Shown: positions 7,648-16,098, numbered from the stretch's first letter. The stretch is 28,389 nt of DNA from an uncultured Lachnospiraceae bacterium (GCA_910588565.1 CAJUPF010000044.1:1-28389); one strand, 5' to 3'. Made by a program: numbers and translations. The notes: a model not told the origin generated them from the sequence alone.

Positions 7648-9561
7648 CTACAGCCCCTTCAGCTCATCCAGCCATATCCTCGCACACGCGTCTGAAGGCA
7701 TCCGCAAATCCCCCCTTGGAGAAAGCGCAATCGTACCCACTTTTGGCCCGTCCGGCAGGCAGGAACGCTTAAACTGCTGGGAAAAGAATCGCTGATAATA
7801 ATTATTCAGCCATTTTATAATCACGTTTTCGTCATATACTCCCTCAAATGCCTTACATGCCAGCCGGTAAATTTTCCTGGGCGGATACCCAAACCGAAGC
7901 ATATAATACAGGAAAAAATCATGCAGTTCATAAGGCCCTACAATATCCTCCGTCTTCTGAGAAATCTTCCCTTCCTCAGGCGGAAGCAGTTCCGGGCTCA
8001 CCGGCGTATCCAAAACGTCCAGAAGAATCTGATTCAGTTTTGAATCGCCGCAGGTTTCCGCATAATAACGCACCAGATGCCGCACCAGCGTCTTTGGCAC
8101 AGACGCATTGACGCCATACATAGACATATGATCCCCATTATAGGTAGCCCATCCCAATGCAAGCTCCGACATATCCCCGGTCCCGATTACCATACCGCCC
8201 TCTTTATTGGCAATATCCATTAGAATCTGGGTACGCTCCCTCGCCTGCGCATTTTCATATGTCACATCATGCACATCCAGATCCTGTCCGATATCCTGAA
8301 AATGAACGGTTACCGCATCTTTGATCGGAACCTCCAGAAACGTAACTCCAAGGCATTCGATCATACTGACCGCATTCTGATACGTCCGATCCGTCGTCCC
8401 AAAGCCTGGCATTGTCACTGCTTTAATCCCGCTCCGCTTAAGGCCAAGCCCGTCAAATGCCCGCACCGTCACCAGCAGCGCCAGAGCAGAATCCAGGCCG
8501 CCGGAAATCCCCACAACTGCGCATTTGCAATTCGTATGCGCCAAGCGTTTCCGAAGTCCCATTGCCTGAATCGTCAGAATATCCTCACAGCGCCGGTTCC
8601 GTTCCTCTTTTTGCCCAGGGACAAAAGGAGACGGATCAATAAAGCGGGTCAGTTCCGTTTCCTGGATATGCAGGGAAAATCCCACTTCCTCATATGTCCC
8701 GGCTTCGTCCGAGAGTTCAAAAACCGTATTGCGCCTGCGCTCTTCCATCAGCCTGCGCATATCCAGTTCCGTATCAATCGTTTCATTTGCAAACCGCCTG
8801 GATTCTTTCAGCAATATGCCGTTTTCTGCAATGATATTATGGCCGGAATAAACGACATCCTGTGTCGATTCTCCATTTCCCGCACTTACATAAATATATC
8901 CGCAGAGAAGCCTTGCCGCCTGTCCGAGAACCAGCTCCTTACGGTATGCGTCTTTTCCAATTGCCTCGTCGCTTGCAGACAGATTGACAATCAGGGAGGC
9001 GCCGGATAACGCATGGCGGGCGCTTGGCGGATTCGGTGCCCAGAGATCCTCACAGATTTCCACCCCAATCACAAGCTCTTTCATCGTTTCGCAGACAAAC
9101 AACAGATTGCTCCCCATTGGCACAGTTTCCCTGCCAATACGCATATACACCGTATCTTCCATTCCCTTTGCAAAATGGCGCGCTTCATAAAATTCATTAT
9201 AATTAGGAATATAGGTTTTCGGTACAAGCCCTAAAATATCACCGCCGCAGACCGCCGCAGCCGCGTTATACAGCTTGCCCATACAGCAGACCGGAAGCCC
9301 CACAAATACGATAGCATCGATCCCTTTCGTGCAGTCTGCAATCTTTAGTAATCCCTCAATCGCTTTCTCCAGCAGCAATTCCTGCAAAAACAAATCCTCA
9401 CAGGAATATCCTGTAATGCACAGCTCCGGAAATACCATAACCTTAACCCCATCCGCGCTGCATTCTCTGATTTTTTCACAGATACGCTCTGTGTTGTATA
9501 CCGTATCCGCCACCCGGATATCCGGCGTAACAGCGGCTACCTTAATATATCCGTCTTTCAA
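7648..9561 (-). CDS. nadE: Glutamine-dependent NAD+ synthetase
   Basis: The enzyme makes NAD+ from deamido-NAD+, ATP and glutamine in the last step of NAD synthesis. It is the 637-residue two-domain form. The N-terminal nitrilase-type glutaminase (about 1-270) shows the Glu-Lys-Cys triad: E46 (VFPELCITGYSCED), K115 (LVPKTYIPNYNEFYE), C170 (GVEICEDLW). The C-terminal ATP-pyrophosphatase domain carries GISGGLDSAL (P-loop around 353-358) and GTGDMSELALGW. The start is TTG: AAAGGAG sits at the right distance, and the TTG overlaps the hslO stop (TTGA), so the two are translationally coupled. The ribosome site lies inside the hslO end. Annotation tools may pick a later ATG. Confidence 0.97.
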   Translation of the reverse strand: MKDGYIKVAAVTPDIRVADTVYNTERICEKIRECSADGVKVMVFPELCITGYSCEDLFLQELLLEKAIEGLLKIADCTKGIDAIVFVGLPVCCMGKLYNAAAAVCGGDILGLVPKTYIPNYNEFYEARHFAKGMEDTVYMRIGRETVPMGSNLLFVCETMKELVIGVEICEDLWAPNPPSARHALSGASLIVNLSASDEAIGKDAYRKELVLGQAARLLCGYIYVSAGNGESTQDVVYSGHNIIAENGILLKESRRFANETIDTELDMRRLMEERRRNTVFELSDEAGTYEEVGFSLHIQETELTRFIDPSPFVPGQKEERNRRCEDILTIQAMGLRKRLAHTNCKCAVVGISGGLDSALALLVTVRAFDGLGLKRSGIKAVTMPGFGTTDRTYQNAVSMIECLGVTFLEVPIKDAVTVHFQDIGQDLDVHDVTYENAQARERTQILMDIANKEGGMVIGTGDMSELALGWATYNGDHMSMYGVNASVPKTLVRHLVRYYAETCGDSKLNQILLDVLDTPVSPELLPPEEGKISQKTEDIVGPYELHDFFLYYMLRFGYPPRKIYRLACKAFEGVYDENVIIKWLNNYYQRFFSQQFKRSCLPDGPKVGTIALSPRGDLRMPSDACARIWLDELKGL

Positions 9562-10427
9562 TTTCGTATCTCCTTTAATTCCTCTGTGCTAAATTTATAA
9601 TCCGTATTGCAGAAATGGCATTTCACTTCTATATCCACCCCGTCTGCAATAATTTCATCCAGCTCTTTTTTTCCAAGAGTCGATAACGATTTCGCAATCT
9701 TCTCTTTGGAACAGTCACAGTAAAATTCTGCCGGGATTTGATCTGTCACCTCAAAATCAATATCGCCAAGAACCTCTTTTAGCAGTTCTTCCGGAGTATC
9801 TCCTTGTTCCAGCAGAGCCGTAATGGAAGTCAGATTTGCAATCCGCGTTTCCAGCTTCTGAATGGTTTCCTCTCTGGTAAACGGCATCAGCTGGATGATA
9901 AATCCTCCGGCTTCCTTGACTGTGTTGTCCCGGTTCATCAGTACGCCAAGCCCTACCGAAGAAGGAATCTGTTCAGATGTGACAAAATAATACGTCAGGT
10001 CATCCGCGATTTCTCCGGTCTGCAGAGCAATCTGCCCGATATAGGGTTCTTTCATGCCCAAATCCTTGATCACACTCATTACGCCGCTGCCAATGGCTCC
10101 GCCGACGTCTAACTTGCCCTCTGCACTGGCTGGCAGCAGCACATCCGGCACAGCGGGATATCCCTTGACATTGCCTTTTGCATCGGCAGTTACCACCAGC
10201 GCCTTTGCCGGGCCGCTGCCCTGGATCTGAACAGTCAGCAGATCCTTGTCCCCTTTCATCATCACTCCCATCATCACCGCGCCGGATAACAGCCTGCCAA
10301 GCGCCGCCGTCATCACCGGACTTGTATTGTGATGTTTTCTCGCCGTTTCCACCAGTTCTCTTGAAGTAATGGCAAACGCACGGATTTCTCCGTCCGCAGC
10401 TGTTGCCCTTACAATATAATCTGACAT
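9558..10427 (-). CDS. hslO: Hsp33 redox-regulated chaperone
   Basis: HslO is a cytoplasmic holdase activated by oxidative unfolding. The 289-residue protein has the full-length family layout: a core with the GSGVMSVIKDLG and YIGQIALQTGEIADDL motifs, and the zinc-binding redox switch C237-x-C239 (YCDCS) and C270-x-x-C273 (CHFC). All four cysteines are intact. The ATG follows AAAGGGG. The gene starts 34 bases after the methyltransferase stop and overlaps nadE by four bases, so it belongs to the same operon. Confidence 0.97.
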   Translation of the reverse strand: MSDYIVRATAADGEIRAFAITSRELVETARKHHNTSPVMTAALGRLLSGAVMMGVMMKGDKDLLTVQIQGSGPAKALVVTADAKGNVKGYPAVPDVLLPASAEGKLDVGGAIGSGVMSVIKDLGMKEPYIGQIALQTGEIADDLTYYFVTSEQIPSSVGLGVLMNRDNTVKEAGGFIIQLMPFTREETIQKLETRIANLTSITALLEQGDTPEELLKEVLGDIDFEVTDQIPAEFYCDCSKEKIAKSLSTLGKKELDEIIADGVDIEVKCHFCNTDYKFSTEELKEIRN

Positions 10428-10461
10428 TTATATTCCCCTTTCCAGTATAAAATTACGCAGT

Positions 10462-11214
10462 TTACCCATTCTGTTTCAAACACTCCCTCGCAAGAATACA
10501 AACCCGCTCGCTGTCTTCTTTGGGTGCCTCCATCGTAAACGCCTGATAACAGGCAACCCATTCCAGGCCGGCCGCTTCGACCAGTTCCTTTATCCGTTCC
10601 AGGGAATAGCCCCGCTGAAAATGTGTTTCCTCATATTTTCTGTATCTGCCGTCTTCTTCTCTGATAAAAAGCGTCAGATCGTATTCATTGATCTGAGTGG
10701 CTTTTTCATAATAGTTTTCCCAGATAAAGCTTCCTTCTTCCCGGTTTTCACAAATCGTGGACTCGCCCAGTATTTCCCGGTACTTATACAGGGTGTTCAA
10801 ATCAAAGACAAAAATACCTCCGGGGTCCAGATAATTGTTGACCAGCTTAAATACGGCAAACAAATCTTCCTCTTCCATCAGATAATTGATGGAATCGCAC
10901 AGGCATACTACTGCTTTTACCGTTCCATACAGTTCAAACTCCCGCATATCCTGATTCAGGTAGAGAATCCCATCCTGCTCCTGCGTCATGGCAATGCCGA
11001 GCATCTCTTCTGAAACATCCACCCCGATCATATCATACCCTGCATTCGCTAAAAGTCTGGTCATCTTCCCGGTTCCACAGCCCAGATCCAGAACCAGCCC
11101 GTCTGCAATGCCGTACTGATGAAACATGGAAACCAAATACCTGCACCAGTCTTCATACGGTACATTATCCATAAACAAATCGTATACTTCTGCAAACCCG
11201 CTGTATGCTTCCAT
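10462..11214 (-). CDS. Class I SAM-dependent methyltransferase
   Basis: This is a 250-residue methyltransferase of unknown substrate. SAM-binding motif I is VLDLGCGTGKMTRLLA (about 41-56), followed by the acidic-loop motif GVDVSEEML (D66). The later part (DLNTLYKYREILG, ENYYEKATQINEYDL) fits the CapI/YqeM-like clostridial methyltransferases that work on small molecules or proteins. Start: the open frame extends to 11424, but the ATG at 11212-11214 is preceded by AGGAGGAAAGATT, and the promoter at 11261-11289 lies inside the longer frame, so the shorter start is chosen. It is the first gene of the hslO-nadE-reductase operon. Confidence 0.9.
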   Translation of the reverse strand: MEAYSGFAEVYDLFMDNVPYEDWCRYLVSMFHQYGIADGLVLDLGCGTGKMTRLLANAGYDMIGVDVSEEMLGIAMTQEQDGILYLNQDMREFELYGTVKAVVCLCDSINYLMEEEDLFAVFKLVNNYLDPGGIFVFDLNTLYKYREILGESTICENREEGSFIWENYYEKATQINEYDLTLFIREEDGRYRKYEETHFQRGYSLERIKELVEAAGLEWVACYQAFTMEAPKEDSERVCILARECLKQNG

Positions 11215-11260
11215 AATCTTTCCTCCTGCGCATGTCCTATGGTCGGTCTGAGCTGTTCTT

Positions 11261-11289
11261 ATTATACGCATTTTTCTTCTGACACACAA
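11261..11289 (-). promoter_or_regulatory. Promoter of the methyltransferase-hslO-nadE-reductase operon
   Basis: TTGTGT, a 17-base spacer and a perfect TATAAT on the minus strand. Transcription would start near 11254, about 40 bases before the methyltransferase ATG. Confidence 0.75.
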
Positions 11290-11301
11290 TCCCAATTTTG
11301 C

Positions 11302-11330
11302 TTGAATATTTCCCAGCGCTCCGGTATACT
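11302..11330 (+). promoter_or_regulatory. Promoter of the two-TM protein gene
   Basis: TTGAAT (11302-11307), a 17-base spacer and TATACT (11325-11330). The inferred start near 11337 is only about 10 bases before the small ORF and repeat leader. It is divergent from the promoter at 11261-11289. Confidence 0.75.
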
Positions 11331-11346
11331 GTAACAAGTTCAAAAA

Positions 11347-11460
11347 ATGCCCTCCGGGTATACCTTGATACCCTCTGGGGCACGCGTGCCATTCGGCAAT
11401 TATAAGGAAACACCCTCCGGGCATACCTTTATGCCATTCGGCAATAATAAGGAAAGGTGA
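11347..11460 (+). CDS. Possible 37-residue leader ORF made of repeats
   Basis: From an ATG at 11347 a frame of 37 codons runs to a TGA at 11458-11460, ending six bases before the next gene. It reads as near-repeats: MPSGYTLIPSG, VPFGNYKETPSGHT, MPFGNNKER. There is no Shine-Dalgarno site and the ATG is only about 10 bases from the inferred transcription start, so translation is doubtful. The open frame may simply follow from the nucleotide repeat described at 11350-11457. If translated it would be a leader peptide controlling the 11467 gene. Confidence 0.3.
   Translation: MPSGYTLIPSGARVPFGNYKETPSGHTFMPFGNNKER
11350..11457 (+). repeat. Tandem leader repeat shared with the recJ leader
   Basis: Two copies: 11350-11410 (with a 16-base insert) and 11413-11457. 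Each has CCCTCCGGG, then (T/C)ATACCTT-(G/T)AT(A/G)CC, then CCATTCGGCAAT and TATAAGGAAA or AATAAGGAAA. The 70 bases at 11388-11457 match the recJ leader (23305-23374) almost throughout. The final AAGGAAAGGTG is about 10 bases from the ATG of the next gene and acts as its ribosome site. Confidence 0.8.
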
Positions 11461-11466
11461 ATTACC

Positions 11467-12510
11467 ATGCAGGAAAATTATATATCCAAAAATATCAGAA
11501 GCCTATACCGCAGACGTCTGTTAGCTCCGGTTCTTTACCTGATTTTTGTGGCTTCTCTATGCGGGTTCCTTCCGATTTCCTCGGTCATAGCCCCGACGAA
11601 ATTATCCGGAAATTCAGACCTGGAAACGCTGTATCAGAAAAAAGAAGTCTTTGTGTCCGGTTCCTTTGACAATCTGAAGTTTACCGGATATACAATGACA
11701 CGATTTCATCGTACTGTGGGCTACTTTTATTATATCCGAAACCCGAAAGAGAAAACATGTTCCATTCTCCTGCTTTCTCCCAATACCTGTGAACAGGGGA
11801 TTCCGGAACTAACACATGTGGATATTTATGGAAAAATTGTATCCGCGGACGCCAGTTATCAAACGCTTCTAACAAATCTTTCCGACGATCTGTCCTGGAC
11901 TGACGATGGTATCCGCGAAAAAACAGATAACTATTATCTGAGTGAACCCGATTTCCAGTATGGCTTTGGCATCTTTTTATTGGCAGCGCTTGCCGGAAGC
12001 AGTGTGATTGCCCTTCTGTCAATCCTGCTTTCTGTGTTGTATATTTTAAAGCCGCACCTGTCACCGCCCTGCCAGACGCTAATACACTTTGGAAAGCCAA
12101 AGAAACTGCTGGCATCTGCGGAGCAAGAACTGGCTACGCTGCCCCAGCTTGCTACAGAAGATATGTTTATTACGGAACACTTTTTTATTGAAACCTCCCG
12201 GTATGGTACTGCAATTGTACCAATCCAGGAAATCATATGGATTTACAAGCACTCCACGCTGCATAAGCTGTTCTGGTATCATTTCAGCATTACCTATACA
12301 CTGCATATTGTGGCAAATAAACATGTTTCGATCCGCTGCCCGAAAAATATGAAATCCGATATCGATGGAATTATGGATTATCTGGCAGAGGCAAACCATG
12401 CGATCCTGGTAGGCTTCAGTGAAGAAAACCGCAGGAAAGCCGGCGCTGTGCAAAGGCAGTTCCGAAACAGAAGAAAACAGAACGATGGAGGAGCCTCAGA
12501 TGAACCCTGA
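11467..12510 (+). CDS. Two-TM membrane protein of unknown function
   Basis: I do not recognise a characterised family; it looks like an uncharacterised Lachnospiraceae membrane protein, possibly the DUF6709 type. The 347 residues show a basic N-terminus, a TM helix at about 18-38, an extracytoplasmic loop of about 125 residues (including FVSGSFDNLKFTGY and LTHVDIYGKIVSADASY, with two cysteines at TCSILLLSPNTCEQG), a second TM helix at about 165-192, and a cytoplasmic tail of about 150 residues ending very basic (RRKAGAVQRQFRNRRKQ). The tail segment FFIETSRYGTAIVPIQEIIWIYKHST looks like a PH-like strand-turn pattern. The gene has its own promoter, repeat leader and terminator. Confidence 0.8.
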   Translation: MQENYISKNIRSLYRRRLLAPVLYLIFVASLCGFLPISSVIAPTKLSGNSDLETLYQKKEVFVSGSFDNLKFTGYTMTRFHRTVGYFYYIRNPKEKTCSILLLSPNTCEQGIPELTHVDIYGKIVSADASYQTLLTNLSDDLSWTDDGIREKTDNYYLSEPDFQYGFGIFLLAALAGSSVIALLSILLSVLYILKPHLSPPCQTLIHFGKPKKLLASAEQELATLPQLATEDMFITEHFFIETSRYGTAIVPIQEIIWIYKHSTLHKLFWYHFSITYTLHIVANKHVSIRCPKNMKSDIDGIMDYLAEANHAILVGFSEENRRKAGAVQRQFRNRRKQNDGGASDEP

Positions 12511-12568
12511 TGGATTTACTTAAAATGCCAAAAGCCCGTAAAGGCCTGGCAATTTTAATATTCTCTTT

Positions 12569-12628
12569 AACGGCAAAAACAGCCGTTGGGAAAGATTCGG
12601 TTTTTTCATTTCCCAGCGGCCATTTTTT
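12569..12628. terminator. Bidirectional terminator with a competing hairpin
   Basis: GCCGTTGGGAAA (12582-12593) pairs with TTTCCCAGCGGC (12609-12620) with one G-U wobble; a run of six T follows (12623-12628). On the minus strand a T5 follows the stem, so it can also end the DUF1002 transcript. An alternative small hairpin, AACGGC (12569-12574) with GCCGTT (12582-12587), shares one arm. Confidence 0.85.
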
Positions 12629-12659
12629 ACATATATCTTCGCTTATTTAATTTTTACAA

Positions 12660-13958
12660 TTAGGAAAACAGTTCTTTTACCTTAGCCACCAGTGTCTGCA
12701 GCAGCTCCCGGATCTTTGCCCAGAATCCGCCGTCCGCATGGGAAATCTTGTCATAAATAGACTGCGCCGCATTCATCAGGCCGTCCAGATCGAGATCCAG
12801 CTCGCCAATCTTCTGCATCAGGCTTACCACTTCACCCATCTCTTCATCGGTCAGCGTAATGTCAAACTTCTTACAGCCTTCTGTAATCGCAGACCGGATA
12901 TCATCCGCATTCGACAAATCCCGCTCTAATACTGCCTGCTTAACATAAGCAATCATACCTTCGATTTCATCAGAATCTGCACCTGTTTTCTCTTCTAAGG
13001 CTCCGGTTACCACCAGTTCATGCAAAGCGGCATCAATATTTTCCTCATCCACCTCGTCTCCGGTCATTTCCTTATAAGCCTTAAACACGCCTACCAGCGC
13101 TGCTGTTCCTGACATTGGGAAGGGCGCCGCTACAATAATATCCGCATTCTGGATACCTGCGGTTGCAAGCGCATTTTTATACATACCTACCGTACAATAG
13201 GTGATATTATTCGTGGAAATATTAATCCCATTTCCGTCTTTTCGCTCTACGATTACTACGGAGGATAAAGATTTGGTTCCAATCTTGCCGCTTTCTATAT
13301 AAGAGCCAAGATACTGATGTTCCTCGGAGTTATTGATATTGACTACGTCATAATCTCCCAGTTTACTTGCGTCAATTCCCATAATTGCGAGTACGGTAGC
13401 CCGCTGCTCTGCTGACAGATCCGCGCCAAGGGCAAGATAGGGTCTGTCATTCTTCTTAATCTCAACCTTGTCATCATTCTTGTCTTCTTCTACGGTAATG
13501 GTTCCGGAAATATCCTTATCATCCGTAGTAACGGTTCCGGATATATCATCATCTCCGCCAGTGGAATCCTCCGTATCCGGCTGCGGCGCTTCGTCTGCGT
13601 CCGGCTGTGGCGCTGCTGCGTCTGTGCCTGCATCTGACTGAGGGGTATCCGGCTGTGTATCCGCCCCTGTCGTCGTATCTGACGGTAGTGTCGTCGGTAT
13701 ATCATTTGGCAGATTGGAATCTGTCGGTTCAGAACCATCATTCTGAGTAGAATCCCCGCCTGCTGCTGTCGGAACGTCCGTATCGGATGGCTGCGCTGCT
13801 CCGCCGTCAGTGTCAGGCGCTCCTTGTGCCTCTCCTTCTGCCGTCGCTGACGCACCGGCCAGATCTCCCTCTGCCGCTGCAAACACATTCAGGGTAGAAC
13901 CCATCACCATGATAACTGTCATTAACACGCTGATTCTGCGTATCCATTTCCTGTTCAT
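12660..13958 (-). CDS. Secreted DUF1002 (YpuA-like) protein
   Basis: This 432-residue protein is exported and of unknown molecular function. Residues 1-28 are a signal peptide (basic MNRKWIRR, hydrophobic core, ending VFAAA). Residues about 30-180 are low-complexity and acidic, rich in Asp, Thr, Pro, Gln and Gly, probably an extended linker. Residues about 185-400 match the DUF1002 pattern known from B. subtilis YpuA: LGADLSAEQRATVLAIMGI near the start, then NNSEEHQYLGSYI, ITYCTVGMYKNALATAGI and VAAPFPMSGTAALVGVFKAY. The frame opens 14 codons earlier, but the ATG at 13956-13958 has AGGAGGATG at the right spacing. Its promoter is at 14040-14067. Confidence 0.9.
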   Translation of the reverse strand: MNRKWIRRISVLMTVIMVMGSTLNVFAAAEGDLAGASATAEGEAQGAPDTDGGAAQPSDTDVPTAAGGDSTQNDGSEPTDSNLPNDIPTTLPSDTTTGADTQPDTPQSDAGTDAAAPQPDADEAPQPDTEDSTGGDDDISGTVTTDDKDISGTITVEEDKNDDKVEIKKNDRPYLALGADLSAEQRATVLAIMGIDASKLGDYDVVNINNSEEHQYLGSYIESGKIGTKSLSSVVIVERKDGNGINISTNNITYCTVGMYKNALATAGIQNADIIVAAPFPMSGTAALVGVFKAYKEMTGDEVDEENIDAALHELVVTGALEEKTGADSDEIEGMIAYVKQAVLERDLSNADDIRSAITEGCKKFDITLTDEEMGEVVSLMQKIGELDLDLDGLMNAAQSIYDKISHADGGFWAKIRELLQTLVAKVKELFS

Positions 13959-14039
13959 ACAACATCCTCCTTCTGAACTTGCATCTCCGCTGTCGATCAA
14001 AAAAGAAACGAATCAACATGGATCTGAAAAACAACTTCA

Positions 14040-14067
14040 TTTTTACACAAGTCCTATGCTTTGTCAA
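14040..14067 (-). promoter_or_regulatory. Promoter of the DUF1002 gene
   Basis: A perfect TTGACA box, a 16-base spacer and TAAAAA on the minus strand, about 75 bases before the chosen ATG. It lies just after the stop of the upstream ATPase gene, so the DUF1002 gene need not depend on it. Confidence 0.6.
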
Positions 14068-14089
14068 AGGAAATGCAAAAACTTAAGAT

Positions 14090-15790
14090 TTATTTCATAA
14101 TTCGGTTTTCTTTGATCAAAACTACCTTTCCCTGGAAGGCGAAGCCATATTTTCTTATTCTATCTTTAGGAATACCTTTTGCTGTCAGTGCAGTTTCATA
14201 TTTTTTCTTTTCAATCTGCAGCAAAGCATCCTGCACTGCGTCTTCCAGCGTTTCGCCGCGTTTTGTATGAACTACTTTAAATTCTATAATAAATGCGTCT
14301 TTGTTGGAATCCCTGGGTTCCAGCATAATATCATATCTGCCAAGTCCACTTTCCTGATTGGACGAAACTGAATACTGTTCCCGCAGTTCTGTCATCATGC
14401 CCAGCACAAAACCATGATAAAAACGTTCCGGCTGTGTTTTACCGGAAGGATTCTTTCCCGTATCAAAGCTGCTGAATAATTCGCCGGAAATATCATTTAT
14501 ATATTCATTCATTGCTTCCAGATCATGGGAAAGCAGCGCCTTAAGAAACGCATTCTGAATCTGCCGGCATCTGCTAAACCATCCTTCGACCATCTGCTGA
14601 AACATAACAGACACTTCCTTATTGGTCAATCTCAGTGTATACTCCATTTTTCCACTTTCTGGATGAAATACAGCCTGTTCTGCTTTTAAATACCCACTGG
14701 CAAGAAGCAGGCTCCAAATAGCTTCATCACCCTGATCCAACTGGCTGAATATGATTTGTTCATCCAAAACTGTTTGAAAGCTTTCTCCCTGCAAAAGTTT
14801 TTCCATTACAATCTTTATTTCAGGACTGCCCTCCTGGATCAACCTTCCTATCAGACTGTTTGAACTGGTATTCACCCAATATGTTCCCAGTTTTTCTTTG
14901 TCCAGGTAATTGAGAATAGACCATGGATTATAAATATCTTTCCTGTTTCCAAAGGCAAAACCATCATACCATTTTTTTACTTCCTGCTTTCGGTCAGACA
15001 GATGAAATTCATCCAACGCTGCAAATACTTCCTGCTCCGTAAATCCAAAGCTTTCTGCATACTTCTCTGAGGTTGTTGTTACTACCTCCAGATTATTGAG
15101 ATCTGAAAATACAGACTCTTTGCTGATTCGGGTAATTCCTGTCATAATTGCCCGTTCCAGATAAGGATTAGTCTTAAAAGTCGAGTTAAACAGGCTTCTG
15201 GTAAATGCAGCCAGCTCGTCCCAATAGCCATTTACATATGCTTCCTGCATGGGTGTATCATACTCATCCAGTAAAATAATTATTTTTTTTTCATAATAAC
15301 GAGAAAGATAGCCAGATAATGCCTTTAAAGAATACGATGCCTCATTATCTTCCATATCAATTGAAATGTGCCGGAAATCCATCTTTTCATCTTCACTCAG
15401 TGTGTCGCTTCCCAGCAAAAAGGCATGGCGGTTGTAAAGTTCTTTTATAATACGACAGATTTTTTTCCGTGCCTGAGAATACGTTGCTTCTTTTACATCC
15501 GCAAAACTGATAAATAACACCGGATACGTTCCCTGCAGATTCCGCAGATTCTCATCTTCCCATATGGACAGTCCCTGAAATAACTCCGCGCAATTTTCAT
15601 ATTTTACTGAGAAAAACACTTCCACTGTACTCATCAGCAGCGTTTTCCCAAACCTTCTGGGACGGGTGATCAACGTTACCTCATCACTGTTTTTCCACCA
15701 GTCATGGATAAAATTGGTTTTATCAATATAGAAGTTGTTGTTTTTCCTTAATTTTTCAAAATCCTGACAACCGATTCCTGTGGTTCTCAT
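14090..15790 (-). CDS. AAA-ATPase-like / PD-(D/E)XK nuclease-like protein (PF09820 + DUF1703)
   Basis: This 566-residue protein belongs to the widespread, often multi-copy family pairing an AAA-ATPase-like domain with a C-terminal PD-(D/E)XK fold; its role is unproven, and such genes are typical accessory content. The start CQDFEKLRKNNNFYIDKTNF is the family hallmark. Walker A is TRPRRFGKTLLMST (43-50 core) and Walker B IIILLDEYDTPMQEAY (about 173-178). The nuclease-like domain (about 484-566) retains RYDIMLEPRD, then IIEFKVV, and a Q motif in ALLQIEKKKYE, so the catalytic D-ExK residues look intact. The ATG follows AAAGGAG at a rather long 11-base spacing. It is followed by the DUF1002 gene and preceded by a 308-base gap. 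Confidence 0.9.
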   Translation of the reverse strand: MRTTGIGCQDFEKLRKNNNFYIDKTNFIHDWWKNSDEVTLITRPRRFGKTLLMSTVEVFFSVKYENCAELFQGLSIWEDENLRNLQGTYPVLFISFADVKEATYSQARKKICRIIKELYNRHAFLLGSDTLSEDEKMDFRHISIDMEDNEASYSLKALSGYLSRYYEKKIIILLDEYDTPMQEAYVNGYWDELAAFTRSLFNSTFKTNPYLERAIMTGITRISKESVFSDLNNLEVVTTTSEKYAESFGFTEQEVFAALDEFHLSDRKQEVKKWYDGFAFGNRKDIYNPWSILNYLDKEKLGTYWVNTSSNSLIGRLIQEGSPEIKIVMEKLLQGESFQTVLDEQIIFSQLDQGDEAIWSLLLASGYLKAEQAVFHPESGKMEYTLRLTNKEVSVMFQQMVEGWFSRCRQIQNAFLKALLSHDLEAMNEYINDISGELFSSFDTGKNPSGKTQPERFYHGFVLGMMTELREQYSVSSNQESGLGRYDIMLEPRDSNKDAFIIEFKVVHTKRGETLEDAVQDALLQIEKKKYETALTAKGIPKDRIRKYGFAFQGKVVLIKENRIMK

Positions 15791-16098
15791 GTAGTTTTCA
15801 GCTCCTTTATGACTGCTTCAAGGCTTTGTCTTTAAATTCCAATTTTTCAAGCTGCTTCTTTTCACAATTAAAATATGCTGCTGATAAATGCCGAAATTTT
15901 CAAGATGCATGAAATAACAGATACCCATGCATCAGATGTCATCCTGCATCAATGGTAAGAGGTGCAGCTATTTTTTGAATCTCAACTTCTTCACTTGCCA
16001 CTATTTTACCTTTATATTTGTCAAGATTATATTTAACCTATCATTAAAACGCCCTATTTCAGCAAGTGAAAAAGTCCCACCAAGTTGTTTTCACGACA
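15791..16098 (-). other. Gap holding two hairpins and a possible gene fragment
   Basis: Three things are visible. GATGCATG (15904-15911) pairs perfectly with CATGCATC (15926-15933), a possible terminator or leader hairpin before the ATPase gene. GTGAAAA (16066-16072) pairs with TTTTCAC (16088-16094) right after the stop of the 431-residue gene, a weak terminator candidate. On the minus strand 16037-15939 a 32-codon open stretch ends at TGA (GKIVASEEVEIQKIAAPLT is its clearest part) with no start codon or ribosome site; it may be the end of a lost gene. Confidence 0.4.

Noticed and set aside
6825..7772. 315-codon plus-strand frame
   Set aside because: It is antisense to the aldo/keto reductase and nadE, both certain from catalytic motifs; composition looks like a shadow.
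8269..9009. 246-codon plus-strand frame
   Set aside because: Shadow of nadE; high His/Arg/Phe content and no ribosome site.
10462..11424. Longer start of the methyltransferase (320 residues)
   Set aside because: The extra 70 residues are not methyltransferase-like, contain the operon promoter, and the internal ATG at 11214 has a near-perfect ribosome site.
11681..12453. Minus-strand frames opposite the two-TM gene
   Set aside because: The plus-strand gene has promoter, ribosome site, TM helices and terminator; the antisense frames have none.
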